64,000 bases of DNA from VAZQ01 sp046733355 (GCA_046733355.1 JBKPOZ010000034.1:3130-67129), one strand, 5' to 3'. Shown: positions 26,324-35,048, numbered from the stretch's first letter. Program-made: numbers and translations. Notes: generated from the letters alone by a model not told the origin.

Positions 26324-27484
26324 CTACCTATTGTAGGGATATTGGTGGACCTCGGCTACGAAGGCCGAGGTCGCCTCGACGAGACGTTCGCGCGTTTCCA
26401 GGAGCGCGCCGCCAATCAGCAACACGACGTCGGGGCCGTAGAAATCCAGCATTTCTCCCACTCGTCCCAGGCTCATGCCGCCGGCTGGGACCGGCAAGCA
26501 GGGCTTGAGGCCATCGCGCGCCTCGAGGGCTGCCGTCGCAATCGCCCGACAGGTGTCGCTCGAGTAGCCGAAGCGGCCGCCATGATTGGGAAAGATCACG
26601 GCGTCCGCTCCGAACAGGCGAAACAACTTGCCAAACAGGAGCGCAGGATGGATGCGTGCCGCGCCCGCCAGCGCCGGGTGAGCGAAGAAGACAAGCCCGG
26701 GATTTTCCCGCACCAGGCGGTGGAAGTTCGAAACACCGACGATCATGGGCGCAACCATGACGGCGCGCACGCCTTTGGCTTCTGCAAGGCGGATCTGGCT
26801 GCGCAGGCCGTCAAGATCCCCGGACAGGCTGGGCACATATTCCGCCTTGTTGTCGTGCTTGGTGCGGAGCACGGCCAGGCGGGCGGCCACTGCTTCGATC
26901 CGCTCGGCAAATCGAGAGTAGGGCTGGTCGGCAAGTCCGTGGTCGTCCTTGACGTAATCGATGCCGCCAGACGCGAGGTCTTGCGCGAGCTGCGCGAGCT
27001 TGGCTGCCGAGACACCTTGAGGCTTGAGCGCCGAGCAGGTCAGCGCGCGCCTTCCGGCGCCCACGCGTGACCGCAACCCATGAAGCCCGTGCCGCGGTCC
27101 TCCGAAACGCGCAACAAGCGAGGGCGGCAGCTTCACATCGTGCAGCACCACATGCTCCTGCAGGGACGTGTTGCCGTAAAGCATGTTCATCAGCTGGCCG
27201 GCATCCTCGCCTACGCTCTCGGCGGAGAGCGAGATCTCGAGTTCGTAAAGACGATGAGATTTTTCGCCGATGCGTTCGACCCGCCCAACGATCTCGGAGC
27301 GGACGAACTCGTCACTCACCGCGGCGAGCGGCATTTCGATGCTTTGCTCGTTGGCGATGGCGAGTGCACGCGCCTCGATCGAGCGCGCATCGCAATTTAC
27401 GCGATAGACCGCTGTGAAACGGGTCAGAGCTCCGTCCTCTGTCCTCCGTCTCCCGTCATCGTTCGCCTCCGCAGCAGGTGCCAT
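26324..27484 (-). CDS. RuBisCO-like protein (form IV)
   Basis: About 386 residues from the ATG at 27484, or 367 if translation begins at a CTG at 27427 overlapping the upstream stop; the shorter form matches the usual N terminus (TRFTAVYRV). The barrel motifs are recognisable: LKPQGVS for the IKPKLG site (second Lys replaced by Gln), GGIDYVKDDHGL for the carbamate-lysine motif (KDDE with Glu replaced by His), then PNHGG and LPVPAGGMS. These changes rule out carboxylase activity. Related proteins act in methionine salvage or sugar-acid catabolism; this one's substrate is unknown. Confidence 0.85.
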   Translation of the reverse strand: MAPAAEANDDGRRRTEDGALTRFTAVYRVNCDARSIEARALAIANEQSIEMPLAAVSDEFVRSEIVGRVERIGEKSHRLYELEISLSAESVGEDAGQLMNMLYGNTSLQEHVVLHDVKLPPSLVARFGGPRHGLHGLRSRVGAGRRALTCSALKPQGVSAAKLAQLAQDLASGGIDYVKDDHGLADQPYSRFAERIEAVAARLAVLRTKHDNKAEYVPSLSGDLDGLRSQIRLAEAKGVRAVMVAPMIVGVSNFHRLVRENPGLVFFAHPALAGAARIHPALLFGKLFRLFGADAVIFPNHGGRFGYSSDTCRAIATAALEARDGLKPCLPVPAGGMSLGRVGEMLDFYGPDVVLLIGGALLETRERLVEATSAFVAEVHQYPYNR

Positions 27485-27744
27485 CCGGCAAAAGCCGCGG
27501 CAACGACGGCAATGCCGGCCATTCCCACGACGAACGCTCCGGACATCCAAAGGACGACCCATGCCGTAATGCCCGCCACCAGAATCGGGCGCATGAGGCG
27601 GCGCAATGTTTTGGATAAGCTCGAGGGTTCCTCGGCGCTGTTTGAGCTGCTTGCGCGCGCGGCATTGCGCGTCGTGCTCAAATTGTCATTGGCGGCAACG
27701 ACCCGGAGGGGCGCTCGGGCGCGCTTGATACTGCTGCCCTTCAT
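27424..27744 (-). CDS. Small two-helix membrane protein upstream of the RuBisCO-like gene
   Basis: 106 residues. A basic, Ser-rich N-terminal half, then two hydrophobic helices (about 51-69 and 71-90, LVAGITAWVVLWMSGAFVVGMAGIAVVAAAFAG) and a short polar tail. No family recognised. Its last codons overlap the start region of the RuBisCO-like gene, suggesting coupling. The C-terminal codons come from a short purine-rich near-tandem repeat. Confidence 0.5.
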   Translation of the reverse strand: MKGSSIKRARAPLRVVAANDNLSTTRNAARASSSNSAEEPSSLSKTLRRLMRPILVAGITAWVVLWMSGAFVVGMAGIAVVAAAFAGWHLLRRRTMTGDGGQRTEL

Positions 27745-27871
27745 GGCATGCCTGCGTGGGTTACGATTTCGCGGCAGGCGGAATTTAGACCGCAGCCCGG
27801 ATCGAGCGCCAGCGAAATCCGGGCGTGTCTTCCCGGTTATCCCATCGCTCTTTCCCGGCTACAGAAGACCA

Positions 27872-28354
27872 TCACCAGGCTTCGGTTTTCGGTGCGCCGG
27901 CGAGAAGCTCGCGAATGCGGGCGCGCGTCGCACGCGTGGTATCGCCGGGCAGCGCATCCGTTGCGAAGAAGCCGCGGGCGTGGATTTCGCGACACATGGA
28001 AGGCGATGTCGCGGCGCGGAACTCGCGCACCACGTAGACGGCCACGTGGTCGCGCCGCGAAATGCGCACATTGAAGAAAATGCCGTGCAGCTGCGGCGTG
28101 CCGGTAAGCTCGATATTGGCCTCTTCCATGAGCTCGCGCGCGAGCGCCTCGCCGAGCGTCTCGCCCGGTTCGACCCCACCCCCAGGCAGGTGCCATCCGC
28201 TGATGTAGCTGTGCTTCACCAGAAGGATGCAACCGCTGCCGTCGATGACCAGCGCGCGAACCCCGAGCGTCATCGGACGGGCGAAGCGCCAATACGCGTG
28301 CAGCAGTTTCTGCAGCACGGTCTCCAGACCGCGGCGCATCGCCTGAAACCGCAT
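27872..28354 (-). CDS. Nudix hydrolase
   Basis: 160 residues from the ATG at 28354, 8 bases after GGAG. Complete Nudix box GGGVEPGETLGEALARELMEEANIEL, preceded by LLVKHSYISGWHLPG. This type, with a short basic N-terminal helix, is common in Rhizobiales and usually acts on nucleoside diphosphates linked to another moiety; substrate unknown. Divergent from mbfA. Confidence 0.85.
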   Translation of the reverse strand: MRFQAMRRGLETVLQKLLHAYWRFARPMTLGVRALVIDGSGCILLVKHSYISGWHLPGGGVEPGETLGEALARELMEEANIELTGTPQLHGIFFNVRISRRDHVAVYVVREFRAATSPSMCREIHARGFFATDALPGDTTRATRARIRELLAGAPKTEAW

Positions 28355-28392
28355 CGCCGATTTCTCCGGCCTGGGCCACACTGGTTTGCCTC

Positions 28393-28408
28393 TTTAGAAC
28401 GGCTCTAA
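28393..28408. promoter_or_regulatory. Irr box (iron control element) upstream of mbfA
   Basis: TTTAGAACGGCTCTAA: an inverted repeat TTAGA/TCTAA around ACGGC, matching the iron-control-element pattern bound by Irr in Rhizobiales. It lies 23-38 bp before the mbfA start, within the promoter of the divergent Nudix/mbfA pair. In Bradyrhizobium mbfA is known to be repressed by Irr under low iron through such a site; the match here is by eye. Confidence 0.75.
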
Positions 28409-28430
28409 TATAAAAATCATCCAGGCCAGT

Positions 28431-29420
28431 GTGCCATTCCTGTCGCTTGCGGTGGGGACGGATTTGAAACGCTTTGCCGATCTTTCCGAGCAGGAGATCC
28501 TCGCCCTCGCCATCACCAATGAGGAGGAGGACAGCCGCATCTACCGCGGCTTCGCCGAAGGCTTGCGAGAGCAGTATCCCGCGTCCGCCAAGGTGTTCGA
28601 CGAGATGGCCGAAGAGGAGGTGCGCCACCGTAACAGTCTCTACGATCTCTATCGCACCAAATTCGGCGAATACCTGCCGCTCATCCGCCGGCAGGACGTG
28701 AAAGGATTCGTGCACCACAAGCCGCTCTGGCTCGTGCGTCCGCTCGGCCTCGCCGAGGTGCGCAAATACGCGGAGGACATGGAATACGAGACGGGTCGGT
28801 TTTACCGGAAAGCGGCGGCCACGGCACGGGACGCTTCGATCCGGCAGCTTTTGGTCGAGCTTGCCGACGCCGAGGATGCGCATGAGAGCCTCGCGCATCA
28901 GCTCGAAGAGCAGCTCCTCACCAAGACGACCCGCGCCAAAGAGGACGAGACTGCCCGGCGCATGTTCGTGCTGCAATATGTGCAGCCGGGGCTGGCAGGC
29001 CTGATGGACGGGTCGGTATCCACCCTCGCGCCACTGTTTGCCGCTGCCTTTGCAACCCATGACACCTGGGCGACATTTCTGGTCGGACTCGCGGCCTCGG
29101 TCGGCGCCGGCATCTCGATGGGATTTGCGGAGGCGCTCTCTGACGATGGCTCGCTGACCGGGCGGGGCGCGCCGGTCGTGCGCGGAACGGTGTGCGGATT
29201 GATGACGGCGCTCGGCGGACTCGGCCACACGCTTCCGTATCTGATCCCGAATTTCTGGACGGCGACCGTCATCGCCATTGCGGTCGTTGCCGTGGAGCTC
29301 GCCGCCATCTCCTATATTCGCAACCGTTTCATGGACACGCCACTCCTCGCTGCAACCTTTCAGGTAGTGATCGGAGGCATGCTCGTCTTTGCCGCCGGGA
29401 TTTTGATCGGCAATTCGTGA
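28431..29420 (+). CDS. mbfA: MbfA: ferritin-like / VIT1 iron exporter
   Basis: Inner-membrane iron exporter. 329 residues in two parts: an N-terminal ferritin-like di-iron domain (about 15-170) with EEEDSRIYRGF, MAEEEVRHRN and DAEDAHESL as the E-x-x-H type ligand motifs, and a C-terminal VIT1/CCC1 membrane domain (about 185-325, GLMDGSVSTLAPLFAAAF, GAGISMGFAEALSDDG). The start is uncertain: GTG at 28431, or the TTG at 28464, which fits the usual LKRFADLSEQEI N terminus. Preceded by an Irr-type palindrome. Confidence 0.92.
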   Translation: MPFLSLAVGTDLKRFADLSEQEILALAITNEEEDSRIYRGFAEGLREQYPASAKVFDEMAEEEVRHRNSLYDLYRTKFGEYLPLIRRQDVKGFVHHKPLWLVRPLGLAEVRKYAEDMEYETGRFYRKAAATARDASIRQLLVELADAEDAHESLAHQLEEQLLTKTTRAKEDETARRMFVLQYVQPGLAGLMDGSVSTLAPLFAAAFATHDTWATFLVGLAASVGAGISMGFAEALSDDGSLTGRGAPVVRGTVCGLMTALGGLGHTLPYLIPNFWTATVIAIAVVAVELAAISYIRNRFMDTPLLAATFQVVIGGMLVFAAGILIGNS

Positions 29421-29452
29421 AAAGCGGCGCGGGCGCCGGATCAAACGCCAAT

Positions 29453-29531
29453 CGTCATACGCAGACTTGTTCCGCGCATCCAGGCCTCGGGCATTCAGAC
29501 GCGGATGGCCGCGACAAGCCCGGCCGTGACG
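29453..29531. repeat. Palindromic intergenic repeat, copy 2 (degenerate)
   Basis: About 79 bp beginning CGTCATACG and ending CGGCCGTGACG with an internal GCGGATGGCCGCGACAAGCC, clearly related to copies at 7487 and 41144 but with its left arm eroded. Lies between mbfA and the first acyltransferase gene. Confidence 0.65.
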
Positions 29532-29602
29532 TGTTTAAGTGTGCACGGAACCGGGCGCGGGAGCGATCATTGCTGATGGGCTAGAGGCAGGCGTCGGACG
29601 GT

Positions 29603-30793
29603 ATGTCGAAATCGAGTGTTGCGTTTCACAACCTGCGCGGCTTCACCATCCTCATGGTCGTGGCGTTTCACTCCGCCATGGCCTATCTCGCCTACAATCC
29701 GACGGTCCATCCCCGCTACGACATGCCGCCCTTGTTCAGCGACAGCCATCGCTGGATCGGGTTCGATCTCTTCTGCGCTGCTCAATACGTCTATCTGATG
29801 CAGTGCATGTTCCTGCTGTCGGGCTTGTTCGTCTGGCCAAGCCTGCAACGCAGAGGCAGCGCGAGCTTCCTCTACAACAGGTTCATGCGGCTCGGGGTGC
29901 CGTTCTTGCTCGGCGTCTACCTGCTCATGCCGGCGGTGCATTACCCGGTATACGCGCTCAGCGCTCCGGATCCGACCTGGTCGGGATACTGGACGGAGTG
30001 GACTTCACTGCCACACTGGCCGGTTGCACATCTGTGGTTTTTGTCGCTGCTCTTTATGCTCGATGTCGCTGCCGTTGCGCTCTATTCGCTTGCGCCCGGT
30101 GCCGCCGAGTGGCTCGCTCGCCGTTCCGCAGTCGGCAAGGAGCACCCTTTCCGTTATTACTTTGCGCTGCTCGCGCTCTCCGCGCTCGCCTATGTGCCCC
30201 TGTCGATGAAATTCCAGCCATGGGAATGGGCGCATGTCGGGCCTTTCGAATTTCAGCAAAGCTACGTTCTGATGTACGTCCTGTACTTCTTTGCGGGCCT
30301 CGGCATCGGTGCCTTCGGGCTCGAGGCGGGCGCTTTTTCCGCGACGGGAAAGCTCGCGGAGCGCTGGATCATCTGGAGCGCAAGCGCCTTTGCGGGTTTT
30401 TGTATCTGGATCGCAGCGACGGCGGCCAGTACCGTAGCCAACACGGGCTCGGTGGCCACCGAGTTGATCGCCTCTTGCGGCTTTGTGATTGCGTGCACGA
30501 GCGCGTGCCTGGGCCTGCCGTCGGTGTTCCTGCGTTTCTCAACGCGTCCGTCGGAAACCTTGATGCGTCTGGGCGATAATGCATTCGGCATCTATTTCTT
30601 TCACTTGTTCTTCACGGTCTGGCTGCAGTACCTGCTGCTCACGCTGCCGCTTTTCGCAGTGGTGAAGGCGGCGCTGGTGTTCGCGGGCGCCGTCATCGGC
30701 AGCTGGGCTGCGACTGTGACAGTCGCGCGCGCGGCGCTTGCGCTCGGGCTCCTGCGCCAGTCTTCACAGGCGGCCGCGCGCCGCTCCGCTTAG
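29603..30793 (+). CDS. Acyltransferase family membrane protein, first of a tandem pair
   Basis: 396 residues with about ten hydrophobic helices. The N terminus NLRGFTILMVVAFHSAMAY contains the Acyltransferase-3 family His in the first helix, and FDLFCAAQYVYLMQCMFLLSGLFVWPSLQRRG and LYNRFMRLGVPFLLGVY follow the family pattern (as in OpgC- and OafA-like proteins). It probably transfers an acyl group to an envelope sugar or lipid; no acceptor can be inferred. Followed 8 bp later by a close paralogue. Confidence 0.8.
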   Translation: MSKSSVAFHNLRGFTILMVVAFHSAMAYLAYNPTVHPRYDMPPLFSDSHRWIGFDLFCAAQYVYLMQCMFLLSGLFVWPSLQRRGSASFLYNRFMRLGVPFLLGVYLLMPAVHYPVYALSAPDPTWSGYWTEWTSLPHWPVAHLWFLSLLFMLDVAAVALYSLAPGAAEWLARRSAVGKEHPFRYYFALLALSALAYVPLSMKFQPWEWAHVGPFEFQQSYVLMYVLYFFAGLGIGAFGLEAGAFSATGKLAERWIIWSASAFAGFCIWIAATAASTVANTGSVATELIASCGFVIACTSACLGLPSVFLRFSTRPSETLMRLGDNAFGIYFFHLFFTVWLQYLLLTLPLFAVVKAALVFAGAVIGSWAATVTVARAALALGLLRQSSQAAARRSA

Positions 30794-30801
30794 CGCTTGG
30801 C

Positions 30802-32007
30802 ATGTCAAAATCGAGCCTGGCGCTGCACAACCTGCGCGGATTTGCGATGCTCATGGTGGTCGCGGTGCATTCGGCCATGGCGTATGTGGCCACCAATCCG
30901 GCCTTGCAGCCGCGCTACGACCCGCCGCCCCTGATCAGCGACAGCCATCGCTCGCTTGCCTTCGATCTCTTCTGTGCATCCCAATACGTCTATCTGATGC
31001 AATTCATGTTCCTGCTCTCGGCTGTGTTCGTGTGGCCCAGCCTTCGCAGCCGGGGTATCGGCAATTTTCTCTACAACCGATTCCTCCGACTGGGGCTGCC
31101 GTTCCTGATCGGTGTCTACTTGCTGATGCCCATCGTGGACTACCCGATCTACCGGCTCGGCACGGCAAATCCGAGCTGGTCGGACTATTGGGCACAGCGG
31201 AGCGCGCTTTCGTTCTGGCCCGGTCGCCATCTTTGGTTTCTCTGGTATTTGTTTGCGCTCGATATCGCGGCTGCTGCCGTCTATGCTTTTGCTCCGCGCG
31301 CGATCGAGCGGCTCGGTCGGGTCAGCGCGTCCGCCAGGGAGCATCCGGTTCGCTATTTCCTTGCGCTACTCGCAGCCTCCGCACTTGCCTATGTGCCGCT
31401 GTCCATGAAATTCATGCCATGGGACTGGATGTATGCCGGTCCATTTCAGCTGCAGAAGAGCCTGGCGGCAGTCTACGCGGTGTATTTTTTCGCGGGCGTT
31501 GCGATCGGAAGCTGCGCCCTCGACGCCGGCCTTTTCGCCGTGGCCGGAAAACTCCCACAGCGCTGGATCATGTGGTTGCTGAGCGCGCTCGCAGGGTTCC
31601 TGCTCTGGATCATTCCCACCGCGCTGAGCATGGAACCCGGGAGCGCCTCAGCCATGCGCGTGATCGCCGGCGTCGGATTGGTAGTCGCATGCACCACGGC
31701 TTGCTTCGCGCTCGCGGCGATTTTCCTGCACTTTGCAAAGCGGCCGTCGCGTGTTCTGGCTCCCATCGCCGACAACGCGTTCGGCATATACTTTTTTCAT
31801 TTCGGCTTCGCGCTCTGGCTACAATACTTGCTGCTCGATCTGCCGCTGCTTGCAGCAGTAAAATTCGCAATCGTGTGCACCGCAAGCCTCATATTGAGCT
31901 GGCTCGCCAGCGCGACGGTGTCGCGCGGAGTGCTGGGCCTTGGGCTCTTGCCGGAACGAAGATCGGCGCTCGCGAATCCGGCCGGCTCACTCAGAGAGAG
32001 CAGGTAG
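30802..32007 (+). CDS. Acyltransferase family membrane protein, second of a tandem pair
   Basis: 401 residues, a paralogue of the preceding gene along its whole length: both begin MSKSS-x-A-x-HNLRGF and share PRYD-x-PPL-x-SDSHR, YVYLMQ-x-MFLLS and IYFFH. Same helix pattern and family His. The 8-bp spacing and the length-wide match indicate a tandem duplication, and divergence is substantial, so it is not recent. Lies 4 bp before an acyl-CoA dehydrogenase gene, so possibly one operon. Confidence 0.8.
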   Translation: MSKSSLALHNLRGFAMLMVVAVHSAMAYVATNPALQPRYDPPPLISDSHRSLAFDLFCASQYVYLMQFMFLLSAVFVWPSLRSRGIGNFLYNRFLRLGLPFLIGVYLLMPIVDYPIYRLGTANPSWSDYWAQRSALSFWPGRHLWFLWYLFALDIAAAAVYAFAPRAIERLGRVSASAREHPVRYFLALLAASALAYVPLSMKFMPWDWMYAGPFQLQKSLAAVYAVYFFAGVAIGSCALDAGLFAVAGKLPQRWIMWLLSALAGFLLWIIPTALSMEPGSASAMRVIAGVGLVVACTTACFALAAIFLHFAKRPSRVLAPIADNAFGIYFFHFGFALWLQYLLLDLPLLAAVKFAIVCTASLILSWLASATVSRGVLGLGLLPERRSALANPAGSLRESR

Positions 32008-32011
32008 CGGC

Positions 32012-33202
32012 ATGGGATTGGAACAGATGTTAGATTGGCCGTTCTTCGAGAGCCGGCATCGGCAACTGGTTTCCGACATCGCGCGCTGGGCGGATCGAAC
32101 GGCGCCTTCGCTCGAGGATGGCGACGTCGACGCTTCCTGCCGCGCGCGCGTAAAAGCGCTCGGTGCGGCGGGATGGCTCAAGCCGATCGCGACCGCGGAG
32201 CACGGTGGACTTTACCCATCCATCGATGTGCGCACCTTGTGCCTCGCGCGCGAGATCCTTGCCGCGCGCGATGGGCTCCTCGATTTTGCCTTCGCCATGC
32301 AGGGGCTGGGCACAGTGTCGATCTCGCTGTTCGGCGGCCCGGCGCTGCAGGCGCGCTACCTGCCCGACGCGGTCGCCGGAACGTCCATCGCCGGCTTTGC
32401 CCTGTCGGAGCCGGATGCCGGATCGGATGTTGCGGCCACGGCGACGACTGCCGTGCCCGACGGCGCTTCGCATATGCGCCTCAATGGCACGAAGACATGG
32501 ATATCCAATGGCGGTATCGCCGACCATTACGTCGTGTTCGCGCGCAGCGGCGAAGGTGCTGGCGCCAAGGGCCTCTCCGCCTTCGTGGTCGAGGCGGATA
32601 CGCCCGGGCTGCGCATCGCTGAGCGCATCGAAACCATGGCGCCGCATCCGCTCGCGACGCTCTCCTTCGAGGGCGCGCGCGTGCCGGTGGCAAACCGGCT
32701 CGGCCATGCAGGCGAGGGATTCAAGGTGGCGATGGCGAGCCTCGATATTTTCCGACCCACTGTTGGCGCGGCTGCGCTCGGCTTCGCGCGCCGGGCGCTC
32801 GACGAGATGCTCGCCCGCTCCACGACGCGCAAGCTGTTCGGCGGCACGCTGGCCGACCTGCAGCTGACACAGGCGGCGATTGCCGAAAGCGCAACCGAGA
32901 TCGACGCGTCGGCACTCCTGGTTTATCGGGCTGCGTGGAGCAAGGATCAGGGTGCCGCGCGCATCACGCGCGAGGCAGCCATGGCCAAGATGTTCGCAAC
33001 GGAGGCCGCCCAGCGTGTGATTGATCGCGCGGTGCAAGTCCACGGCGCGCTGGGCGTCGCCAAGGGAGTTGCCGTCGAGAAGCTCTATCGCGAGATACGG
33101 GCGCTGCGTATCTATGAGGGCGCAACCGAAGTGCAGAAGATCGTGATTGCGCGCGAGCTCGTGCGCTCCCACGCAAAACCTGCGGCGATGGCCGCAGAGT
33201 AG
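32012..33202 (+). CDS. Acyl-CoA dehydrogenase
   Basis: 396 residues from the ATG at 32012; the longer frame upstream overlaps the acyltransferase gene and is rejected. FAD-dependent alpha,beta-dehydrogenation of an acyl-CoA. Family motifs: FALSEPDAGSDV (FAD/substrate site), TKTWISNGGIADHYVVFARS, and the C-terminal YEGATEVQKIVIARELV with the catalytic-base Glu position. Next to RidA-like and cupin genes, which hints at amino-acid-derived substrate catabolism. Confidence 0.9.
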   Translation: MGLEQMLDWPFFESRHRQLVSDIARWADRTAPSLEDGDVDASCRARVKALGAAGWLKPIATAEHGGLYPSIDVRTLCLAREILAARDGLLDFAFAMQGLGTVSISLFGGPALQARYLPDAVAGTSIAGFALSEPDAGSDVAATATTAVPDGASHMRLNGTKTWISNGGIADHYVVFARSGEGAGAKGLSAFVVEADTPGLRIAERIETMAPHPLATLSFEGARVPVANRLGHAGEGFKVAMASLDIFRPTVGAAALGFARRALDEMLARSTTRKLFGGTLADLQLTQAAIAESATEIDASALLVYRAAWSKDQGAARITREAAMAKMFATEAAQRVIDRAVQVHGALGVAKGVAVEKLYREIRALRIYEGATEVQKIVIARELVRSHAKPAAMAAE

Positions 33203-33222
33203 GAATTGAAACGAGGTGACAT

Positions 33223-33639
33223 TTGGCTCAACCACCTGGCTATCATGCGTCAGAACATCGCGTGCTGCAGCCGGCGGGGTGGCCGCAGCCACGCGGGCTG
33301 GCGCACGGCGTGCTTGCCAGCGGCCACATGATCTTCGTCGCCGGCATGCTCGGCGCCGATGAGCACGGACGATTAGCCGAAGGTTTCGTGGCGCAAGCGA
33401 GGCAGGCGCTCCACAACATCATTGCGGTGATCGCGGAGGCCGGCGCATCGCCCCGGCACATCGTGCGGCTTACGTGGTATGTCTGCGACATGGACGAATA
33501 TCTGGCCGAGCGCAGCGCGCTAGGCGCCGCTTATCGGGAGGTCATGGGTCGGTATTTCCCGGCGATGGCGGTGGTTGAGATCAATCGGCTGGTCGAGTCC
33601 AAAGCGCGCCTGGAGATCGAGGCGACCGCGGTGCTCTGA
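33223..33639 (+). CDS. RidA/YjgF family protein
   Basis: 138 residues. The start is a TTG at 33223 immediately after GAGGTGAC (33213-33220). Rid-type motifs: AGMLGADEHGRLAEGFVAQARQALHNI and the C-terminal EINRLVESKARLEIEATAVL with the Arg that binds imine acids in RidA. Probably hydrolyses reactive 2-aminoacrylate-type enamines/imines. Clustered with an acyl-CoA dehydrogenase and a cupin protein. Confidence 0.85.
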   Translation: MAQPPGYHASEHRVLQPAGWPQPRGLAHGVLASGHMIFVAGMLGADEHGRLAEGFVAQARQALHNIIAVIAEAGASPRHIVRLTWYVCDMDEYLAERSALGAAYREVMGRYFPAMAVVEINRLVESKARLEIEATAVL

Positions 33640-33676
33640 GCGTTGTATCGTGAACGAAAAATGCAGGGAGGACACG

Positions 33677-34219
33677 ATGTCCTATGGGCTTGACGCGTTT
33701 GTGCAGGATTGCCGGTCCATTCTCGGGCGCGATGCCGGCCCGGGCGGGCGCGAGCAGGTTCGCCAGCGGCTCGAGCGATTGCTCGGCAACGAGGAGTTCG
33801 TCCGACAATGTTGCGGGGATGACGCACCACAGGGCCTGCACGTGCTCTATGAGGATGCGGAGCTGGGCTTTCAGATTCTTGCCCACATCAACGACAAGGC
33901 CCGCGTGTCGCCGCCGCACGACCACGGCCATTCATGGGCGATCTATGGTCAGGCCACGCATTACACCGACATGACCGAATGGGAGCGCGAGGACGACGGG
34001 GCCAATCCCGAGCGCGCGCGTCTCAAGCCGGTGAAGAAATATCGGCTGATGCCCGGACAGGCCGGCATCTATCAGGAGGGCCGCATCCATTCCATCGACT
34101 ATCCCGACAACGCGCGCTTCGTGCGGGTGACCGGTACCAATCTCGACACGATCGAGCGCGTGCGGTTCGATCTCGAAACCGGCAAGGTGCACCCGATGAC
34201 ACCGCAGCGCGCGACGTGA
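33677..34219 (+). CDS. Cysteine-dioxygenase-like cupin protein
   Basis: 180 residues from the ATG at 33677, with AGGGAGGAC upstream. Cupin with metal site HDHGHSWAIYG (about 77-87), a His-x-His-x-His pattern, and later QEGRIHSIDYP for the third His. It resembles the cysteine dioxygenase type I group or predicted metal-dependent thiol dioxygenases. Substrate not established. Third gene of a plus-strand cluster with ACAD and RidA-like proteins. Confidence 0.72.
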   Translation: MSYGLDAFVQDCRSILGRDAGPGGREQVRQRLERLLGNEEFVRQCCGDDAPQGLHVLYEDAELGFQILAHINDKARVSPPHDHGHSWAIYGQATHYTDMTEWEREDDGANPERARLKPVKKYRLMPGQAGIYQEGRIHSIDYPDNARFVRVTGTNLDTIERVRFDLETGKVHPMTPQRAT

Positions 34220-34243
34220 GCGCGCGGGCTACGATAAGCTCTT

Positions 34244-34444
34244 TCACCAGACGGGCGGCAGCGTCACACGAAGCGATCGCGAGTGGGTAACCCGCGGCGT
34301 CGGCGGCCAACACTCCATGCCGATGCATGCCTCCGAGCGCGCAGATGCGCAGGCGGAGTTGCCGCACGGCTTGGCCGTTGCGCGGTAGCTTATGACGCTC
34401 GCCGCGATGGCAAGCGCAAGTATGGAAATGGCGAGTGTCTTCAT
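34244..34444 (-). CDS. Small secreted cysteine-containing protein
   Basis: 66 residues from the ATG at 34444 with AGGAGG upstream. Signal peptide (AISILALAIAASVISYRATA) and a mature peptide with four cysteines (CGNSACASARSEACIGMEC), a pattern that could make two disulfides. Converges on the cupin gene. No family recognised. A ribosome site and signal peptide support it. Confidence 0.55.
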   Translation of the reverse strand: MKTLAISILALAIAASVISYRATAKPCGNSACASARSEACIGMECWPPTPRVTHSRSLRVTLPPVW

Positions 34445-34655
34445 GGCGGGTCCTCCTTGAGCCTAGTCTGCTGCGGAAGTTCGCCAGAAGACTGTGATGG
34501 CGATCACGTTTTTGCTTTTTGACCTGCTTCGTTGTCAGCGACCGGAGTCGTCTTGGAGCAGATGCTGATGAAATTGACGTACGGCAGTGCAACAGACGCG
34601 ACGGGACTTCCCTGTCCCCTATCCGGGCCTGCCGCCAGGCCAACTGCGCGTTCTT

Positions 34656-35048
34656 TCAGCGATCCTGGTCGGCGAGCATGGAGACGTGGGCGGCTACGAT
34701 GCGCCAGCCTTCGGGCGTGCGCATCCAGGTCTGGCTCTGCCGGCCCGCCTTGCCGCTTTCGGTGCGGATATACTCGATATTGGTGGTCCCGAAGTCATGT
34801 CCGTAGGTGGTGATCTGCCGTCTCGTGGTCTTCCGCTGGGGAGCGCCGCCCCGCTCCGCGCGTTTGTGGCGGAAGGTTGCGATGGCATCGGAGCCGTAGA
34901 GGTTCTCGGCCACGCCATACCGAATTGTGCGCGGATCTCGCCAGAACAGGCGGATCAGCACGTCAGACTCATTCGACAGCAACGCGCGCTCGTATTGCTC
35001 GAATGCTGCGGTGAGCTCCGCAACCACTTCGGGAAGATCGATTTCCAT
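34656..35048 (-). CDS. AtzH-like / DUF3225 NTF2-fold protein
   Basis: 130 residues from the ATG at 35048. FEQYERALLSNESDVLIRLFWRDPRTIRYGVAENLYG and IVAAHVSMLADQDR match the AtzH/HpxZ (DUF3225) group of NTF2-like proteins, found near amidases and nitrogen-compound catabolism. Function of this copy is unknown. On the same strand as the downstream MoCo oxidoreductase operon genes but upstream of none of them, so not obviously linked. Confidence 0.72.
   Translation of the reverse strand: MEIDLPEVVAELTAAFEQYERALLSNESDVLIRLFWRDPRTIRYGVAENLYGSDAIATFRHKRAERGGAPQRKTTRRQITTYGHDFGTTNIEYIRTESGKAGRQSQTWMRTPEGWRIVAAHVSMLADQDR

Noticed and set aside
27837..29444. 535-codon minus-strand frame across mbfA and the Nudix gene
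   Set aside because: It is antisense to mbfA and out of phase with the Nudix box; no domain.
29539..32033. Long plus-strand frames in a second phase over both acyltransferases
   Set aside because: Same strand but out of phase with the membrane proteins; Arg/Cys-rich, no hydrophobic pattern.
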